NCBI GenBank assembly: GCA_917880885.1
Contig: OU862916.1
Coordinates: forward strand, 48,272,831 to 48,336,830
Source: Limnephilus marmoratus
Taxonomy: Eukaryota; Arthropoda; Insecta; Trichoptera; Limnephilidae
Direction of reading: 5' to 3'
Length of the DNA: 64,000 bases
The notes beneath the pieces are model-generated. The model searched no databases. It was not told the DNA's origin and saw only the letters and a list, made by a program, of their open reading frames with translations. Of this stretch, positions 1-10,275 are shown one piece after another; position 1 is the stretch's first letter; every line of letters starts with the position of its first letter. Made by a program: the position numbers and the translations under genes.

Positions 1-94
1 TCTTTATATAAACTAAATTTCAAAAAGTACTAAATATAAATAAAAACAGCAATAAAAACAAAAACAAAATAATTAAACAAATAATATTCATTTT

Positions 95-300
95 TACCAC
101 TGTCAAGCAATAACGCCCGGCGTTAAACAAAATTTTGTAAAAAAATACAACGTTACGTCCTAACGCCGCGTTAGAGTATCGCGTAATGCTAACGCTCTCG
201 CTCAGTTTGACCGGTCTAGACATGTTCAGTACAACACAACCCGGCGTTATTAACGCGGCGTTATTCACGCCTAACGCCGCGTGAATCACGCTCTCTGTTT
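95..300. repeat. Cluster of short GC palindromes around TAACGCCGCGTTA
   Basis: About 200 bases hold at least five close variants of the palindrome TAACGCCGCGTTA / CCCGGCGTTA, near 108-123, 159-173, 239-252, 252-266 and 270-285, in an otherwise AT-rich setting. No coding frame with recognisable content covers them. Such clusters occur as subterminal motifs of DNA transposons or as protein-binding arrays; the sequence alone does not decide which. Positions 1-94 and 301-465 show nothing else I can name. Confidence 0.45.
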
Positions 301-465
301 GACCAGGCCTTTTTAGAGTTAGAGAAGTCGCTTGGTTGCTGAAATTCATATCCTTGATATGACAATAATTTTTCTTCAAACACAGGAAACTTATATTGTG
401 GCACCATTTTAATTCAACAACCCTTTTTAAGTTTTTTAAGTTTAAGTTTGTTGTTTAAACTAAGA

Positions 466-838
466 CCATCCGCTCAAGAGATACTGAAAAAAGGCAGTTG
501 GCGGCGCAATTGCAATCAATTTCCTGAACAAAATCGATATTTTTCTGATCTGACATATCGCAGATTTCTCTAAAACTTGGCAGGTAATGAGCCGCTACCA
601 TCACAACCTGTCAACAAGACAACTGAAACGCGACTGCTGCGGTGATCAGAAGTACCGTTCGCCGCCGCAGTCGTGTTTCAGTTGCTTGTTGACAGGTTCC
701 CATGGTAGCGGCTCACGACCTGTCAAGTTTTGTCATGTTTTGACATTTCAGATCAGAAAAATGTCGATTTTGTTCAGGAGTTTGATTGTGATTGCGTCGC
801 CAACTGTTTTTTTTTCATGTTCTCGATGAGCGGATGGC
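466..838. repeat. Foldback hairpin element (two arms of about 177 bp)
   Basis: The arms 466-642 and 662-838 are inverted copies of each other and begin and end with CCATCCGCTC / GAGCGGATGG. Only about 19 bases separate them at the centre, around 643-661. The arms differ by scattered substitutions, so the structure is old enough to have decayed slightly. No target-site duplication is obvious next to the ends. It resembles a hairpin-type MITE. An 80-codon open frame across it (587-829) is a by-product of the hairpin, not a gene. Confidence 0.75.
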
Positions 839-1039
839 CTATGCGTTGATTATTTTTAATAATTTTCTCTTGATATTTTCTAACGCTCACAAAAATTATT
901 TCATAAATACGTATTTTATGTTTTATAATTTATTTTTTTTTAAACTTTATTTATTTCCATTTCTTTGTACATATAATATATAATAGCAAATGGTATATAA
1001 TAACATAATATATAATAACAAATAGTATGAACAAGGAAT

Positions 1040-2110
1040 GAAAACCCACTAAGGCACTGCCTGAGTGTGGGTAATATTAAAACAAAATACTATATTTCTA
1101 AGTACGCAAAGTATAAAATAGACTTAAAAAACAAATAAAATATAAAGTTAGTATAAAAAGTTAGTATTACATAGGTAGAATAAGTGAGAAAGGTTTTTTT
1201 TTTAGCTTTTATAAAAATAAAATAAAAATATGGAGAAAAACATAGTGATTATTCATTTTTTTTTTTTTTTTTAGTTATTACAAAAAAATAAACAGAAAAA
1301 CATATTGTACTTCAGTTTAGAAAGTTACAGAAAGTGAGTTGTAGAAGGAAAGACAAGTTTATAGAAAAAGCGTTTCAATATCTACATTATTCAACCATAA
1401 TTTTACCTCTTTTACATATTTTATCATTTTATTTATCATTTGAGTTTGTAGTGGTAGAAGGTTAAATGTGCGAGGACCAATGAAACTGCTATTTGTCTGC
1501 AATAATTTAGTATTGGTTTGTGGGGTGTAAAATATATTATTTTGCTCATTCTGTTTTCATTTATTTCGAAATTATTTTTGTTTTTAAATACATATTTCAA
1601 AGTTTGTAATATAAATAATTTACGTATATTAAATATTTTAGTTTCTTTGTATAATAAGTTGTTCGAGAATGTTTTATTTTTGTTATATATGACTTTAATT
1701 ATGTGTTTTTGAATTATTTGTAGAGGCTTAATAAATGTATCAAGTGCACCACCCCATCCTATAATGCCATAAATGATTGATGATTGCACCAGGGAAAAGT
1801 AGATCATTTTCAATTTTTCAATGTTAAGTACTTCCTTAAGTCTATAAAATATGTATGTCAGATATCTTAATTTAGAAGTGATTTGATTAATATGTGATTT
1901 CCAATTAAGATTTATATCTATTGATACTCCTAAATATTTTATATTTTCGACATTAGTAAGTTCGTTGCACATGAAGCACATTTCTTGATTGCAACTAGTA
2001 TTATGGATTCTAATTTTAAGGTTGTCTTTAGGTTTATTTTTAATGGTTTTATAAAAAGGTAAGTAAAATGTTTTGGTATAGTTTAAAACGAGTTTGTTGT
2101 ATTTTAGGCG
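1040..2110 (-). pseudogene. Non-LTR retrotransposon (CR1/Jockey group) 3' fragment
   Basis: On the minus strand one frame runs from about 2105 to 1436 and encodes the end of a LINE reverse transcriptase: the thumb motif KYLGVSIDINLNWKSHI, then SLVQSSIIYGIIGWGGA and a basic C-terminal stretch. Near 1530 the homologous frame shifts by one base; the shifted frame continues with FIGPRTFNLLPLQTQM and ends with a stop near 1362. The catalytic part of the RT is missing, so the copy is 5'-truncated as well as frameshifted. Downstream come A-rich runs and the phrase GCAGTGCCTTAGTGGGTT (about 1045-1065), which recurs at about 36680, marking a shared LINE 3' untranslated region. Confidence 0.8.
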
Positions 2111-2462
2111 GCTTTCCTTTTGACTGCCTCTTTTTGACTGAGTGTTTCATCACTACCAGGAAACATAAACACATTTAACCCAAAGTTAATATTATATTAG
2201 ATACTAGCGAATGAAGCTATCACTTTGTGGCTGTCCATTATATTTAAATGAAACAATGTAACTTTAAGCCACTATGTTTTTTATTACCGCCGACCGGCTT
2301 CGGAACAACCATTCATACTTTATCATTAAAATGTCAGTTTGATTAATTGAATACTGTTATACTAGAACGATGACATCACGTACGATCTCTACCTGGTACT
2401 AGCACACAGGCTAATCATTAAGAGGACACGTTTGAATGTATTTATAATTAAATTATTACCGA
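2111..2462. other. No recognisable feature
   Basis: AT-rich sequence. I see no coding frame, repeat match or RNA-like structure in it. Confidence 0.5.
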
Positions 2463-3241
2463 TTAGCAGGCCCGGCCGTACGTCGCTGTGGCTAACGAAA
2501 CACAACGCCATCTATTGACAACGCCATTTCTTAACCTTCATAACCACCGACATCTGTTAATTTGCATACATATCAAATCCACACCGCCCGCTTGTCCGCC
2601 CGCTCCCTTTATCTATCTATATAAATAAAAACGAATCGCCGAAACATAATTTCCGAATGACTGCACCAAATTGTATAATTCTTTTTTTTTATGTTCGTTA
2701 TTGTCAGGGCAAGGCTTGTATAAAAGAAGCGGTGAGCTATGGCAAATTGAAATTTGTGTAAAAAAATTGTAATAGGTGGCACGCTGAAAACTGAATGTAC
2801 CGGGACTGAATGTACGGAATTCGGGAGGGGGAGGGGAACTCGGGAGGGGAATGGGAACTCGTTCGGTGGATTTGAGGGGTGAGGGAAGCGGGAGAGGGGA
2901 GTGGAGAGAGGGAAGGCGGAGAAAGCGGAGTGGGAATGCGTGAGGGGAAGGGGATGCGGGAGAGGAAGGGGAGGCAGAAGGGGAACGGGACGAATGGGAA
3001 AGGACACGCAGGAAGAAACAATTTCTATATTAAGTGGCATAGTAACGCATGTCGGGAACTTGCTAGTATATTATATATTTCAACCAATTTATACAAAACC
3101 TTGATAAATTATATACTTAAACGTTCCTCATGAATCATTCTATCTATTGGTGAAAACCGCATGAAAATCCGTTGCGTAGTTTAAAAGATCTAATCGTACA
3201 GACAGCGGGAGCAACTTTGCTTTATACTATGTAAAGATAGT
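2463..3241 (+). repeat. Dispersed retro-derived repeat, split by a Helitron-like insertion
   Basis: The left part (2463-2615) opens with GCAGGCCCGGCC and GTCGCTGTGGCTAACGAAA; the right part (3067-3241) has CTATCTATTGGTGAAAACCG, GTTGCGTAGTTTAAAAGATC and ends ACTTTGCTTTATACTATGTA. The same order, uninterrupted, is seen at 49103-49676, so the 451 bases between the two parts are a later insertion. The 3' end followed by a short simple repeat fits a LINE-mobilised, probably non-coding element. Confidence 0.7.
2616..3066 (+). mobile_element. Non-autonomous Helitron-like element nested in another repeat
   Basis: Begins TCTATATAAATAAAAACG after an A and ends CTAG (3063-3066) before a T, the Helitron end pattern. 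The inside has CTGAATGTACCGGGACTG, then a G-rich stretch of about 180 bases (2820-3000), then GTAACGCATGTCGGGAACTT just before the end. The same layout is seen at 42164-42772 and 28992-29354. Open frames in both directions over the G-rich part are compositional artefacts. It encodes no Rep/helicase. Confidence 0.65.
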
Positions 3242-3675
3242 ATGGAAATATTCCAAAATGTTTTTCGAACTAGCTTGATACATTATCGAGGCATGTATTT
3301 CCAATGATAAATTAGTCCCCCGCTAAGTCGGGAGGAGGTACTTACTTTGAGGAAACAACTGAAATTAGCGCCACTCGCATCCAAGTTCTCATTCACGTTA
3401 ATTTCATAGATATATTATAATGTTTGTCAAAAGAGGCTGTTAAAAAGTTTCCCCGCGACGAATTATTCCACACTTTGTTCCAAAGTTTAGCTCGTCAAGG
3501 CTTTGTCTCCGTTCCATTGTTTAACCATTGAATGGAGCCTTTCATTGAATCGTGCCAACAATGGAACAGCTCCCGTTAAAAACCTAAATCCACTTCTGTA
3601 CGTCATTAATAATTACGATATCCATGTCATTGTTCAGAGTTCATGGAATCATAAAACCGATATGACTTTTAAACT
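3242..3675. other. No recognisable feature
   Basis: AT-rich sequence between the dispersed repeat and the 3' end of the full-length LINE. No coding or repeat match seen. Confidence 0.45.
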
Positions 3676-4043
3676 TTTTTATTTTTTTTTTTTATTGTTG
3701 ATACAGTATTATTTTACAAATTTTTATAGTACAAACCAGTAATGTTGGCCTCACTGGGTTGTTTACCCGTGCTGAGGCCCCCATTTTATAATATAATACT
3801 TTATACATTATAGTTTAAAAAAAAGAAATATACAAAGTTGGTGATAAAACAAACAAAAAAATCATTTAAAATAAAGATAATTTTAAACTAAAAATAGAGA
3901 TCAAAAATTAAAATTATTTTAAATTAATAAACTAAAAAAATAAAGTAATTAAATGAAAATCGGCGTATATTATGTTTTATGTGTTTGTGAGTGTTACGTG
4001 TTTTATATTGGTTTTGTGTGTTGGGAGTATACGTTTTATTCTT

Positions 4044-7019
4044 TTATGTTATGAAATTTTGGTAAAATTGTCTATTTTGTTCTTTAATCCATTTTTTTAT
4101 TTTATGTCTGAAATTATTTTTGTTTTCCTCAATTTTTGTTTCAAGTGAAAGACTGTTGAATGCTTTTATAGCTTGGTATTTATGGTGTCTTTTTCCAAAG
4201 GTAGTGTTTACCGTCGGAGTTTTTATGTTTTCTTTGTACGCTTGTCTAACTGGTCTATTAGTGATATTTGGGGTTTGTTGAAGTGTGTTTTTTTGGTCAA
4301 AAATGTAGTTCAGTAGTGTTTTTACATATAATTGGCGTATATCTAGTACGTCACAACTTTTATGTATTTGATCTGTATCGGTTAGTCTATGTTTTTTAAG
4401 TATTACTTTTAAGATCGTTTTCTGTGCGATTTCTATTTGAGCGATAGCTGCGTTTGTTGCTCCTCCCCAAGCAATTAATCCATATTCTATTATTGATTGA
4501 CAAAGTGCGAAATATATTGTTTTCATTTGTTTTATTTTATATATGTTTCTTATGTTTAGGAAAATGTGTATTGTTCTGAGGAGTTTATTTGTGATTTGTT
4601 TAATATGATGTGTCCATCTAAGGTTATGGTCAATTACGATACCTAGATACTTTATTTGTTCCGTTTTTTCTAGAGGAGGGCAATCGCAGATGTTTGTGTT
4701 AATGCATTCGTGTATTTTTATGGTATTTGTATCGTTTTTTGGCTGTCCCGTGTTAGTTATACTGTACGTTGAGAATTTTGTTTTCGATATGTTTAGTGTA
4801 AGTGTGTTAGAGTCCAGCCATGTTTTCACTTGCGTGATTCCTAGATTTGCTTTGTTATATACATTTTTCCAATCCTTAGCTTTAAAGAGTAAAACTGTTT
4901 CGTCTGCGTAACTGATTATTTCACCGTCTATTTCCATGCTGCAAAGTTCATTTATATAAATGGTGAAAAGAATGGGCCCTAGTATGCTTCCTTGTGGAAC
5001 TCCGTATGTAATCGGCAGTGGTTTGCTAGTATGGTTATTAATTTTGACTTGTTGTGTTCTGTCGCTCATATAACTTTTCAATAGTTGGAGTTCTTTATCT
5101 TTGATACCCATATTTTCTAATTTTTTAAAAAGTGTTTTGTGGCAGATTGAATCAAACGCTTTAGCTAAATCTAGATATATCGCTATGCATTTATACCCTT
5201 GATCTAAGTTGCTATGTATATAATCTATTGTACTTGCCAAAGCTTCTTTTGTGCTTCTTTTTTCTCTAAATCCATATTGTTTATCCGAGATTAATTTGTT
5301 TTCTTCCAGGTATTTTATAATTTGGATTTTTAATACTCTTTCGTAAATCTTTGATAGCGAGTTTAACAATGTGATTGGCCTATAGTTAGTTATTTCCATT
5401 TTGTCTCCGGATTTATAAATAGGTATCACCAGTCCTTTTTTAAGAGTACTAGGAAAGAAGGCGTGTGTTATGCTAAGGTTGATTAAGTGTGTTATAGGTT
5501 TTAATATTTCATTTTTTATTATTTTAATGCAATCCGTTGTTATCTCATCTAATCCGGGAGCAGTCCGGTTTTTTAATGTGTTTATTATTTTGTCAATTTC
5601 CTTTTCCGAAGTTGTTTTTATTATAAATCTGTGTTGTGTCGGTTGAGTATTGATGTTTGAAATGTTTGTTTGTGTTATTGTGTTTGTGCTATGTTTTTTA
5701 CGGTTCGCTAAAACTTTCCCTATAGTTGCGAAGAAGTTATTGACATGGTTTGCCATGCATTCTGTATTTGTTTTGGCATCAATTTGGTTTGAGTTAATAT
5801 TTAGATGTTCAATAGTATTTTTCTGTTTGTATTTTTGTGTGTATGTAACTTCTTTTAAAATTCTCCATATTTCCTTTGGGTTATTATTTTCTTTAAGTTT
5901 TTCTCTGTAGTATAACTCCTTAGCTACTCTAATAATTTTCGTGCAGATGTTTCTATATCTTTTATAGTAATTAAGTTGTTCCATGTCATACGGTGTGTGT
6001 TTAATTTGTTTGTGAATTTTGTCTCGTTTACGAATACAGTTTAATATTCCTTGTGTTATCCATAGTTTAATTTTTTTTGCTTTGTGTGTAAGTTTTATGT
6101 GTTTTATTGAAGTGAAATTTTTTATTTCTTGCGTTAACGTATTTGTAAATTTATTCCAGGCCTCTTCGACATTATCTATTTGGTATATTGTATTCCAGTT
6201 TATTTTTTGTAATTTTTCTTTTAAGTTTGAGTAGTCAATTATTTTTTTTGTAAATATTTTATGTTGGTTCGAATTAGTGTTTTCGGTGTCTATTGCTATC
6301 ATATTCATGTAGTGATCTGTAATTGTGCTTTCAAGTACTACTGTTTTGGTTTTTAGTTTTGTCTTGATCATTATATGATCTATACAGCTTTTAGTGTTTT
6401 GTGTTACTCGTGTTGGGACATTTATCGTTGGCTCCAGTCCATGCTGTGCTAGTATTGTTAGGTATTCTATATTTTGTGGGTGTCCGTTTTGTAGAATGTT
6501 TATGTTAAGGTCTCCTATGATGATGATATTTTTGTATTTGTTGAGGTCATTTAATGTATTGTTAAGTTCTGTTAGGAAGTTTGTAATGTTGTTTTTGGAT
6601 GGAGATCTGTACATAGCTAGGATACATGTTTCTTTTTCATATGTAATCTGTAAGCAGTTGGAGTCTATGATGTTTATTTCCTGAACGCTTATGTTATTTT
6701 TATCACTGATGTACGTAACTATACCATCATTTTGGTTTTTGTGTATATTTGTGTGGTGTGTATGATAGTTTTTGATTGTTTTTGGGATATAGTTTTCATT
6801 CAACCAGCATTCTGTCAGCACAATGACATCAAAATTATTGTCAATCTGTTGGAGGTATATTATAAATTCGTCAAAATTTTTATTGATCGATCTAATGTTT
6901 TGGTGCAATATTTTGATTCTATTTTTTTCTTTTGTGATGTTGGTCCATATATTAAAATCATTTGTACTTATACAGTAGTGTTGATTGTTCGAGTCTATAT
7001 ATTTCATGTAATCAGCCAT
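4044..7019 (-). CDS. LINE ORF2: AP endonuclease plus reverse transcriptase, 991 aa, active-site YADE
   Basis: The protein would nick target DNA and copy the LINE RNA at the nick. The N-terminal third is an apurinic-type endonuclease: NIRSINKN (about 41-48), LTECWL with E70, YRSPS (137-141), IIGDLNIN with D170, CIDHI (212-216) and TDHY with D235-H236. The reverse transcriptase follows: IPIYKSGDKMEITNYRPI (533-550), QYGFREKRST (581-590), YLDLAKAFDS with catalytic D617, GVPQGSILGPILF (673-685), then YADE at 704-707 where this enzyme class has YADD. Codon 707 (4899-4901) reads GAA. The thumb motif IKYLGIVIDHNLRW comes next, and a basic C-terminus without a zinc knuckle that I can see. The start is ATG. 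The length is normal for CR1/Jockey-group ORF2. With glutamate in place of a metal-binding aspartate it is probably inactive, despite the intact frame. Confidence 0.93.
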   Translation of the reverse strand: MADYMKYIDSNNQHYCISTNDFNIWTNITKEKNRIKILHQNIRSINKNFDEFIIYLQQIDNNFDVIVLTECWLNENYIPKTIKNYHTHHTNIHKNQNDGIVTYISDKNNISVQEINIIDSNCLQITYEKETCILAMYRSPSKNNITNFLTELNNTLNDLNKYKNIIIIGDLNINILQNGHPQNIEYLTILAQHGLEPTINVPTRVTQNTKSCIDHIMIKTKLKTKTVVLESTITDHYMNMIAIDTENTNSNQHKIFTKKIIDYSNLKEKLQKINWNTIYQIDNVEEAWNKFTNTLTQEIKNFTSIKHIKLTHKAKKIKLWITQGILNCIRKRDKIHKQIKHTPYDMEQLNYYKRYRNICTKIIRVAKELYYREKLKENNNPKEIWRILKEVTYTQKYKQKNTIEHLNINSNQIDAKTNTECMANHVNNFFATIGKVLANRKKHSTNTITQTNISNINTQPTQHRFIIKTTSEKEIDKIINTLKNRTAPGLDEITTDCIKIIKNEILKPITHLINLSITHAFFPSTLKKGLVIPIYKSGDKMEITNYRPITLLNSLSKIYERVLKIQIIKYLEENKLISDKQYGFREKRSTKEALASTIDYIHSNLDQGYKCIAIYLDLAKAFDSICHKTLFKKLENMGIKDKELQLLKSYMSDRTQQVKINNHTSKPLPITYGVPQGSILGPILFTIYINELCSMEIDGEIISYADETVLLFKAKDWKNVYNKANLGITQVKTWLDSNTLTLNISKTKFSTYSITNTGQPKNDTNTIKIHECINTNICDCPPLEKTEQIKYLGIVIDHNLRWTHHIKQITNKLLRTIHIFLNIRNIYKIKQMKTIYFALCQSIIEYGLIAWGGATNAAIAQIEIAQKTILKVILKKHRLTDTDQIHKSCDVLDIRQLYVKTLLNYIFDQKNTLQQTPNITNRPVRQAYKENIKTPTVNTTFGKRHHKYQAIKAFNSLSLETKIEENKNNFRHKIKKWIKEQNRQFYQNFIT

Positions 7020-7078
7020 GTTGGTGTGTATTTGTGTAAGTATTTGATGTGAGGTTGTGTTTGGTGTACAGTAGTTTT

Positions 7079-7888
7079 TTATGTCAGTTTATTAGATATA
7101 TCTTTCAAGTGTTTTATTTCTATAACTTTTGAGTCCTTAGTTTTTCTTACAAGTATTTTTCCGGATTTTATCCATACATATTTATAGTCTTTTTCTTGGG
7201 CTCTTTTTCTGGTATTCCAGTGCAGATTTTTATAGTATTGCGTTAGAGCCGCATTTACGTAAACATATTGGGCTCCTTCCCCGTTGAATTTTTTTATCGC
7301 GTCACTGTGTTTGGCTGCTAATATGGTATCCGCTTTTGTTATATCCGCAAAATTAATTGTAATTTTTTTCTGATCATTTGGTCTGTGTTTTGTGATTTTG
7401 TAGGTGTCCTCTGGGGTAATCGTAACGCCTGCGAGTTCAGCGATCCGCGCAACAGCATGAGCTAGGGATGTGTCGTCCTGTAGTTTTAGACCGCTTATTT
7501 CTATACTTTTCAAAAGGGCCGATTGTTCTATATCCGCTAGGTGGATTTCTACCGTAGCCAATCTGTTTTCTTTTTCCGCCAGTTCCTCCTTGAGTTTGTT
7601 GACTTTGTTTGGAATGTCCATAATTTGTTGCAGTTTTTGTATAATGTCATCATATTTGTCGTTAATGAAGTTCGTGAAGGTTTTTATTTCTTGCAGCTCT
7701 GTTTCAATTTTATTGAGCATCACTGTCTTCATTTCCTCGAATTTCGTATTGATAAATTCAAATATTGACTCACTGTCTATATTAATCATAGATTGGTGTG
7801 TCGCCGACGGTGAGTCCATGGTGCCAGTTAATAGGGGTGAGGATGTGGTTTTCTTCGCACTGGAGAATTTACTGCGAGATTTAGACAT
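7079..7888 (-). CDS. LINE ORF1: coiled coil plus FP-like nucleic-acid-binding domain, 269 aa
   Basis: Sits 59 bases upstream of ORF2 on the same strand and starts with ATG. Residues 1-35 are basic and Ser/Thr-rich. About 40-125 is a heptad-rich coiled coil (for example LKEELAEKENRLATVEIHL), likely for oligomerisation. About 126-265 resembles the FP-like domain of many insect LINE ORF1 proteins, with IEISGL (129-134), KKITINFADITKADTIL (174-190), VYVNAALTQYYKNLHW (209-224) and WIKSGKILVRK (239-249). No CCHC zinc knuckles are visible. The role, by analogy, is binding of the LINE RNA in a ribonucleoprotein. No internal stop or frameshift is seen. The domain assignment is from pattern recognition only. 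Confidence 0.88.
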   Translation of the reverse strand: MSKSRSKFSSAKKTTSSPLLTGTMDSPSATHQSMINIDSESIFEFINTKFEEMKTVMLNKIETELQEIKTFTNFINDKYDDIIQKLQQIMDIPNKVNKLKEELAEKENRLATVEIHLADIEQSALLKSIEISGLKLQDDTSLAHAVARIAELAGVTITPEDTYKITKHRPNDQKKITINFADITKADTILAAKHSDAIKKFNGEGAQYVYVNAALTQYYKNLHWNTRKRAQEKDYKYVWIKSGKILVRKTKDSKVIEIKHLKDISNKLT

Positions 7889-8222
7889 GTTGATCGCGTT
7901 TTTTTTTTTTTTGCTTGTAGTTAAAATTCTATGGTTTGTTCACAGATGCCCCATATAATTTATTTTTTTTAATAATTTTGTTGTGTTGTCTATGACAGAA
8001 ATGACTTTTTTTTTTTTTTTTTTTTTTTCAAAAACACTTAAATTGTCTGTGGTTTATAATGTCTTTCGTTTTTTTTTTTTTGACGAGATTTCTAAATATT
8101 TAGCACTGCCACTACCAAATAAACTCACTGTATTTAACGAATCACTGGTTTTTTTGTTTTTTTTTTAGTGTTTTTGTTGTGTTTTTTGCTTAATTGTCAC
8201 TTATTTTGCAATAAAAATTGGA

Positions 8223-8704
8223 GCTGTCAGAATGAGGTGTTGTTCCTTAGCGGTTATCCATAGATATACATAGCAAGGAGGATTCGACATCGAGCCAAGA
8301 GAGGTAACTATTAATACAGCTCCGATCATTATTTAATTCTTGGAATAAAACCACCTTTACAATGAATGATTCTTATTAATTAATATTTGTCTGATCGGGT
8401 GATTTATGAGTTGAAATTAATGCGAGGTCGTTTTAGACATATAACATAAAATAACACCAGAAATGCCGTGTGGGCGAGTTTCTGACCATTTTTCGCTCAA
8501 ATTTCATATAGGTATGTATTATTATGCAGCGTGGAGTTTTTCCATTATTTTAAAATTCAAATGAGATGGAAATACACGATGTCATGCAAGAGAACCAAAA
8601 GTCAATCTCTTTTAAAAGCTTCTTGACTGAACTTTTCCTGATAAATTCTCAAGATAAAATTTGTTTCATTATTTTGTAAATAAATATCTCACGAAATTAG
8701 CCTT
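8223..8704. other. No recognisable feature
   Basis: AT-rich sequence beyond the 5' end of the LINE. No coding frame or repeat match recognised. Confidence 0.4.
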
Positions 8705-9290
8705 TAGCGCCATGAGGTTGATGGCCTCCGTGGTCGAGAGGTGAGCCTGCCGATTTGCAAACTTATCCGAATAAATTTTAATTGTTTTAATTTAATGAAA
8801 ACAAATAACTTAAACACTAATATTTAATCAATATTATCAACATATTTCAAAAACTAATTTTTCTTCGTCAGGATAAGATTAATATTAAAAATATCAAATG
8901 ACAAATATACAGGCAAGTAAAGGCAAATATAAGAAATATAGACAAAATATTAAAGGGAGAGGTGATTAATTATTCAGAATTAATTAATCTGAATGGACAG
9001 GAATTTCCCCTCCTTCCTCTTTTCCATCTCCTTCCCCTCTCCACTATCTTCAGTCTCACAACACACCCCAATTGGGGATGCCATAGTCTCACTGGCTCCA
9101 GACAAGTAAAGGCAAATATAAGAAATATAGACAAAATATTTATCTGAATAGCCAGGAACTTCCCCACCCTCCAATTTTTCATTTCCTTCCCCTCTCCACT
9201 ATCTTCAGTCTCACAACATACCCCAATTGGGGATGCCACAGTCTCACTGGCTCCACGCGAGAGAAGTTGGGGCTCTTGTGCGGTATTCAC
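8705..9290 (+). repeat. Family A SINE pieces, with the 3' module in tandem duplicate
   Basis: The head TCCGTGGTCGAGAGGTGAGC (about 8726) resembles the A box of family A. Further on, a unit of about 187 bases occurs twice: each repeat starts with AGTAAAGGCAAATATAAG (8916 and 9103) and runs through CTTCCCCTCTCCACTATC and CCCCAATTGGGGATGCCA to CACTGGCTCCA. The second copy goes on to the usual family A end, CTCTTGTGCGGTATTCAC (about 9270-9287). Open frames on the minus strand over this region are repeat sequence. Confidence 0.65.
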
Positions 9291-10070
9291 ATAATAAGGT
9301 GCAATTAAATACATTTTGTTTAGCTTTTTCTTTATTTTCGAATAACACAAGATCATTATCCAATTAATAATATAGGATAATTTTGAACCATATTGCCTGT
9401 ATGCATAAACATAGACTCGTATTAATTTACAAATGTGTGCTTGTTGGAAACCAACCAATCTGATAAATTACCCAACGACTAAAGTATGGTAAGCTTCTTT
9501 AGGTACATAAAAGATAATACCTTGAAGCATCTTGGTAAAAAATGTATAACTTTGTAATTAGTTTTGGTCGGGTTTTATTATAGCTGGGTCGATGGTACAA
9601 AGTTAAAATAGACACAAAAATATTATGGTCAATGACAAAATTAATAAGCTCAATTCAGCAGTTTTAATGACTCCTTCCCTCAATACAGGTCTCATTCGAC
9701 AACAGCAATTTGAAAATTTGCCTTTGCACTTTGACACTCCTTCTATTCTTGTTCTTGAAAATTCGTGATAAATTTTTCACTACAAGTTTAAAAAGTATGA
9801 AGAGTCCGTGCAAGAATATTTCTCTGATAATTCATGAGTAACTACGTAACTTTTCTGTTGTTTATATTTATAATTCTGTCATGCATTTTTTTTTAACCAC
9901 ATATCTTATTGTTACCGATAAATGACGGTAACAATAAGATAAGATATACACTGAAATGGACACTAAAAATAAATGTCATCATGAGTTAAATTTTGTTATT
10001 ATTGTTTTATAAAATTCTGAATTAAACTAAATAAATAAGTATCCTTTTTTATTTTTATTGAAGTAAAACT
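9291..10070. other. No recognisable feature apart from a small inverted repeat
   Basis: AT-rich. Near 9896-9947 the phrase CATATCTTATTGTTACCG is followed by its approximate inverse, CGGTAACAATAAGATAAGAT, a local hairpin. Nothing else recognised. Confidence 0.4.
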
Positions 10071-10275
10071 TCTTTACGCACGCTTGACTTGGGGAGTAAG
10101 CTGGTGAAAGCGTGACGAGAGCTTTACGAAAAGTGTGATCGGGCGAAGCGAACGGTCGGGCCTTTACGCACGCTTGACTTGGGGAGTAAGCTGGTGAATG
10201 CGTGACGAGATATAAGTTAGTGAAGTTTTTCTTCAGTCATTTGGTCTAAAGCACACTCGTTTTTTTTAAACGACT
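10071..10275 (+). repeat. Short relative of the 57.8-62.7 kb foldback arm
   Basis: Shares GTAAAACTTCTTTACGCACG, GTAAGCTGGTGAA, a GATCGGG...CGGTCGGGCCTTT stretch, TAAGTTAGTGAA and GGTCTAAA-CACACTCGTTTTTTTT with the right arm of the large foldback (61756-62170), in the same order but with internal deletions. Inside it the unit TTTACGCACGCTTGACTTGG is present twice (about 10073 and 10153), so it also contains a tandem duplication of about 80 bases. Confidence 0.7.

Larger units (their letters stand above)
3676..8222 (-). mobile_element. Near full-length CR1/Jockey-group LINE with ORF1 and ORF2
   Basis: On the minus strand the order is a 5' untranslated region with several A runs (about 8222-7889), ORF1 (7888-7079), a 59-base gap, ORF2 (7019-4044), then a 3' untranslated region of about 360 bases ending in an A-rich tail near 3676. 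The 3' region contains the phrase CTCAGCACGGGTAAACAACC (3753-3772 on this strand). Both frames are open over their whole length, so this is a young insertion compared with the other LINEs here. I could not identify a convincing target-site duplication, so the outer borders are approximate. Confidence 0.85.

Noticed and set aside
2609..3040. Pro/Ser-rich and Gly/Arg/Glu-rich frames of 84-143 codons
   Set aside because: They cover the G-rich core of a Helitron-like element, where stops are rare by composition. The same happens at 42440-42772.
5650..7052. Several plus-strand frames of 70-106 codons opposite ORF2
   Set aside because: They are antisense to the LINE ORF2, whose domains are recognisable; they show no protein-like pattern.
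7470..7958. 162-codon plus-strand frame opposite ORF1
   Set aside because: Antisense to the LINE ORF1, which explains the conserved reading frame.
8970..9458. 162-codon minus-strand frame with internal repeats
   Set aside because: The repeat is the duplicated family A module; it has no coding signature.
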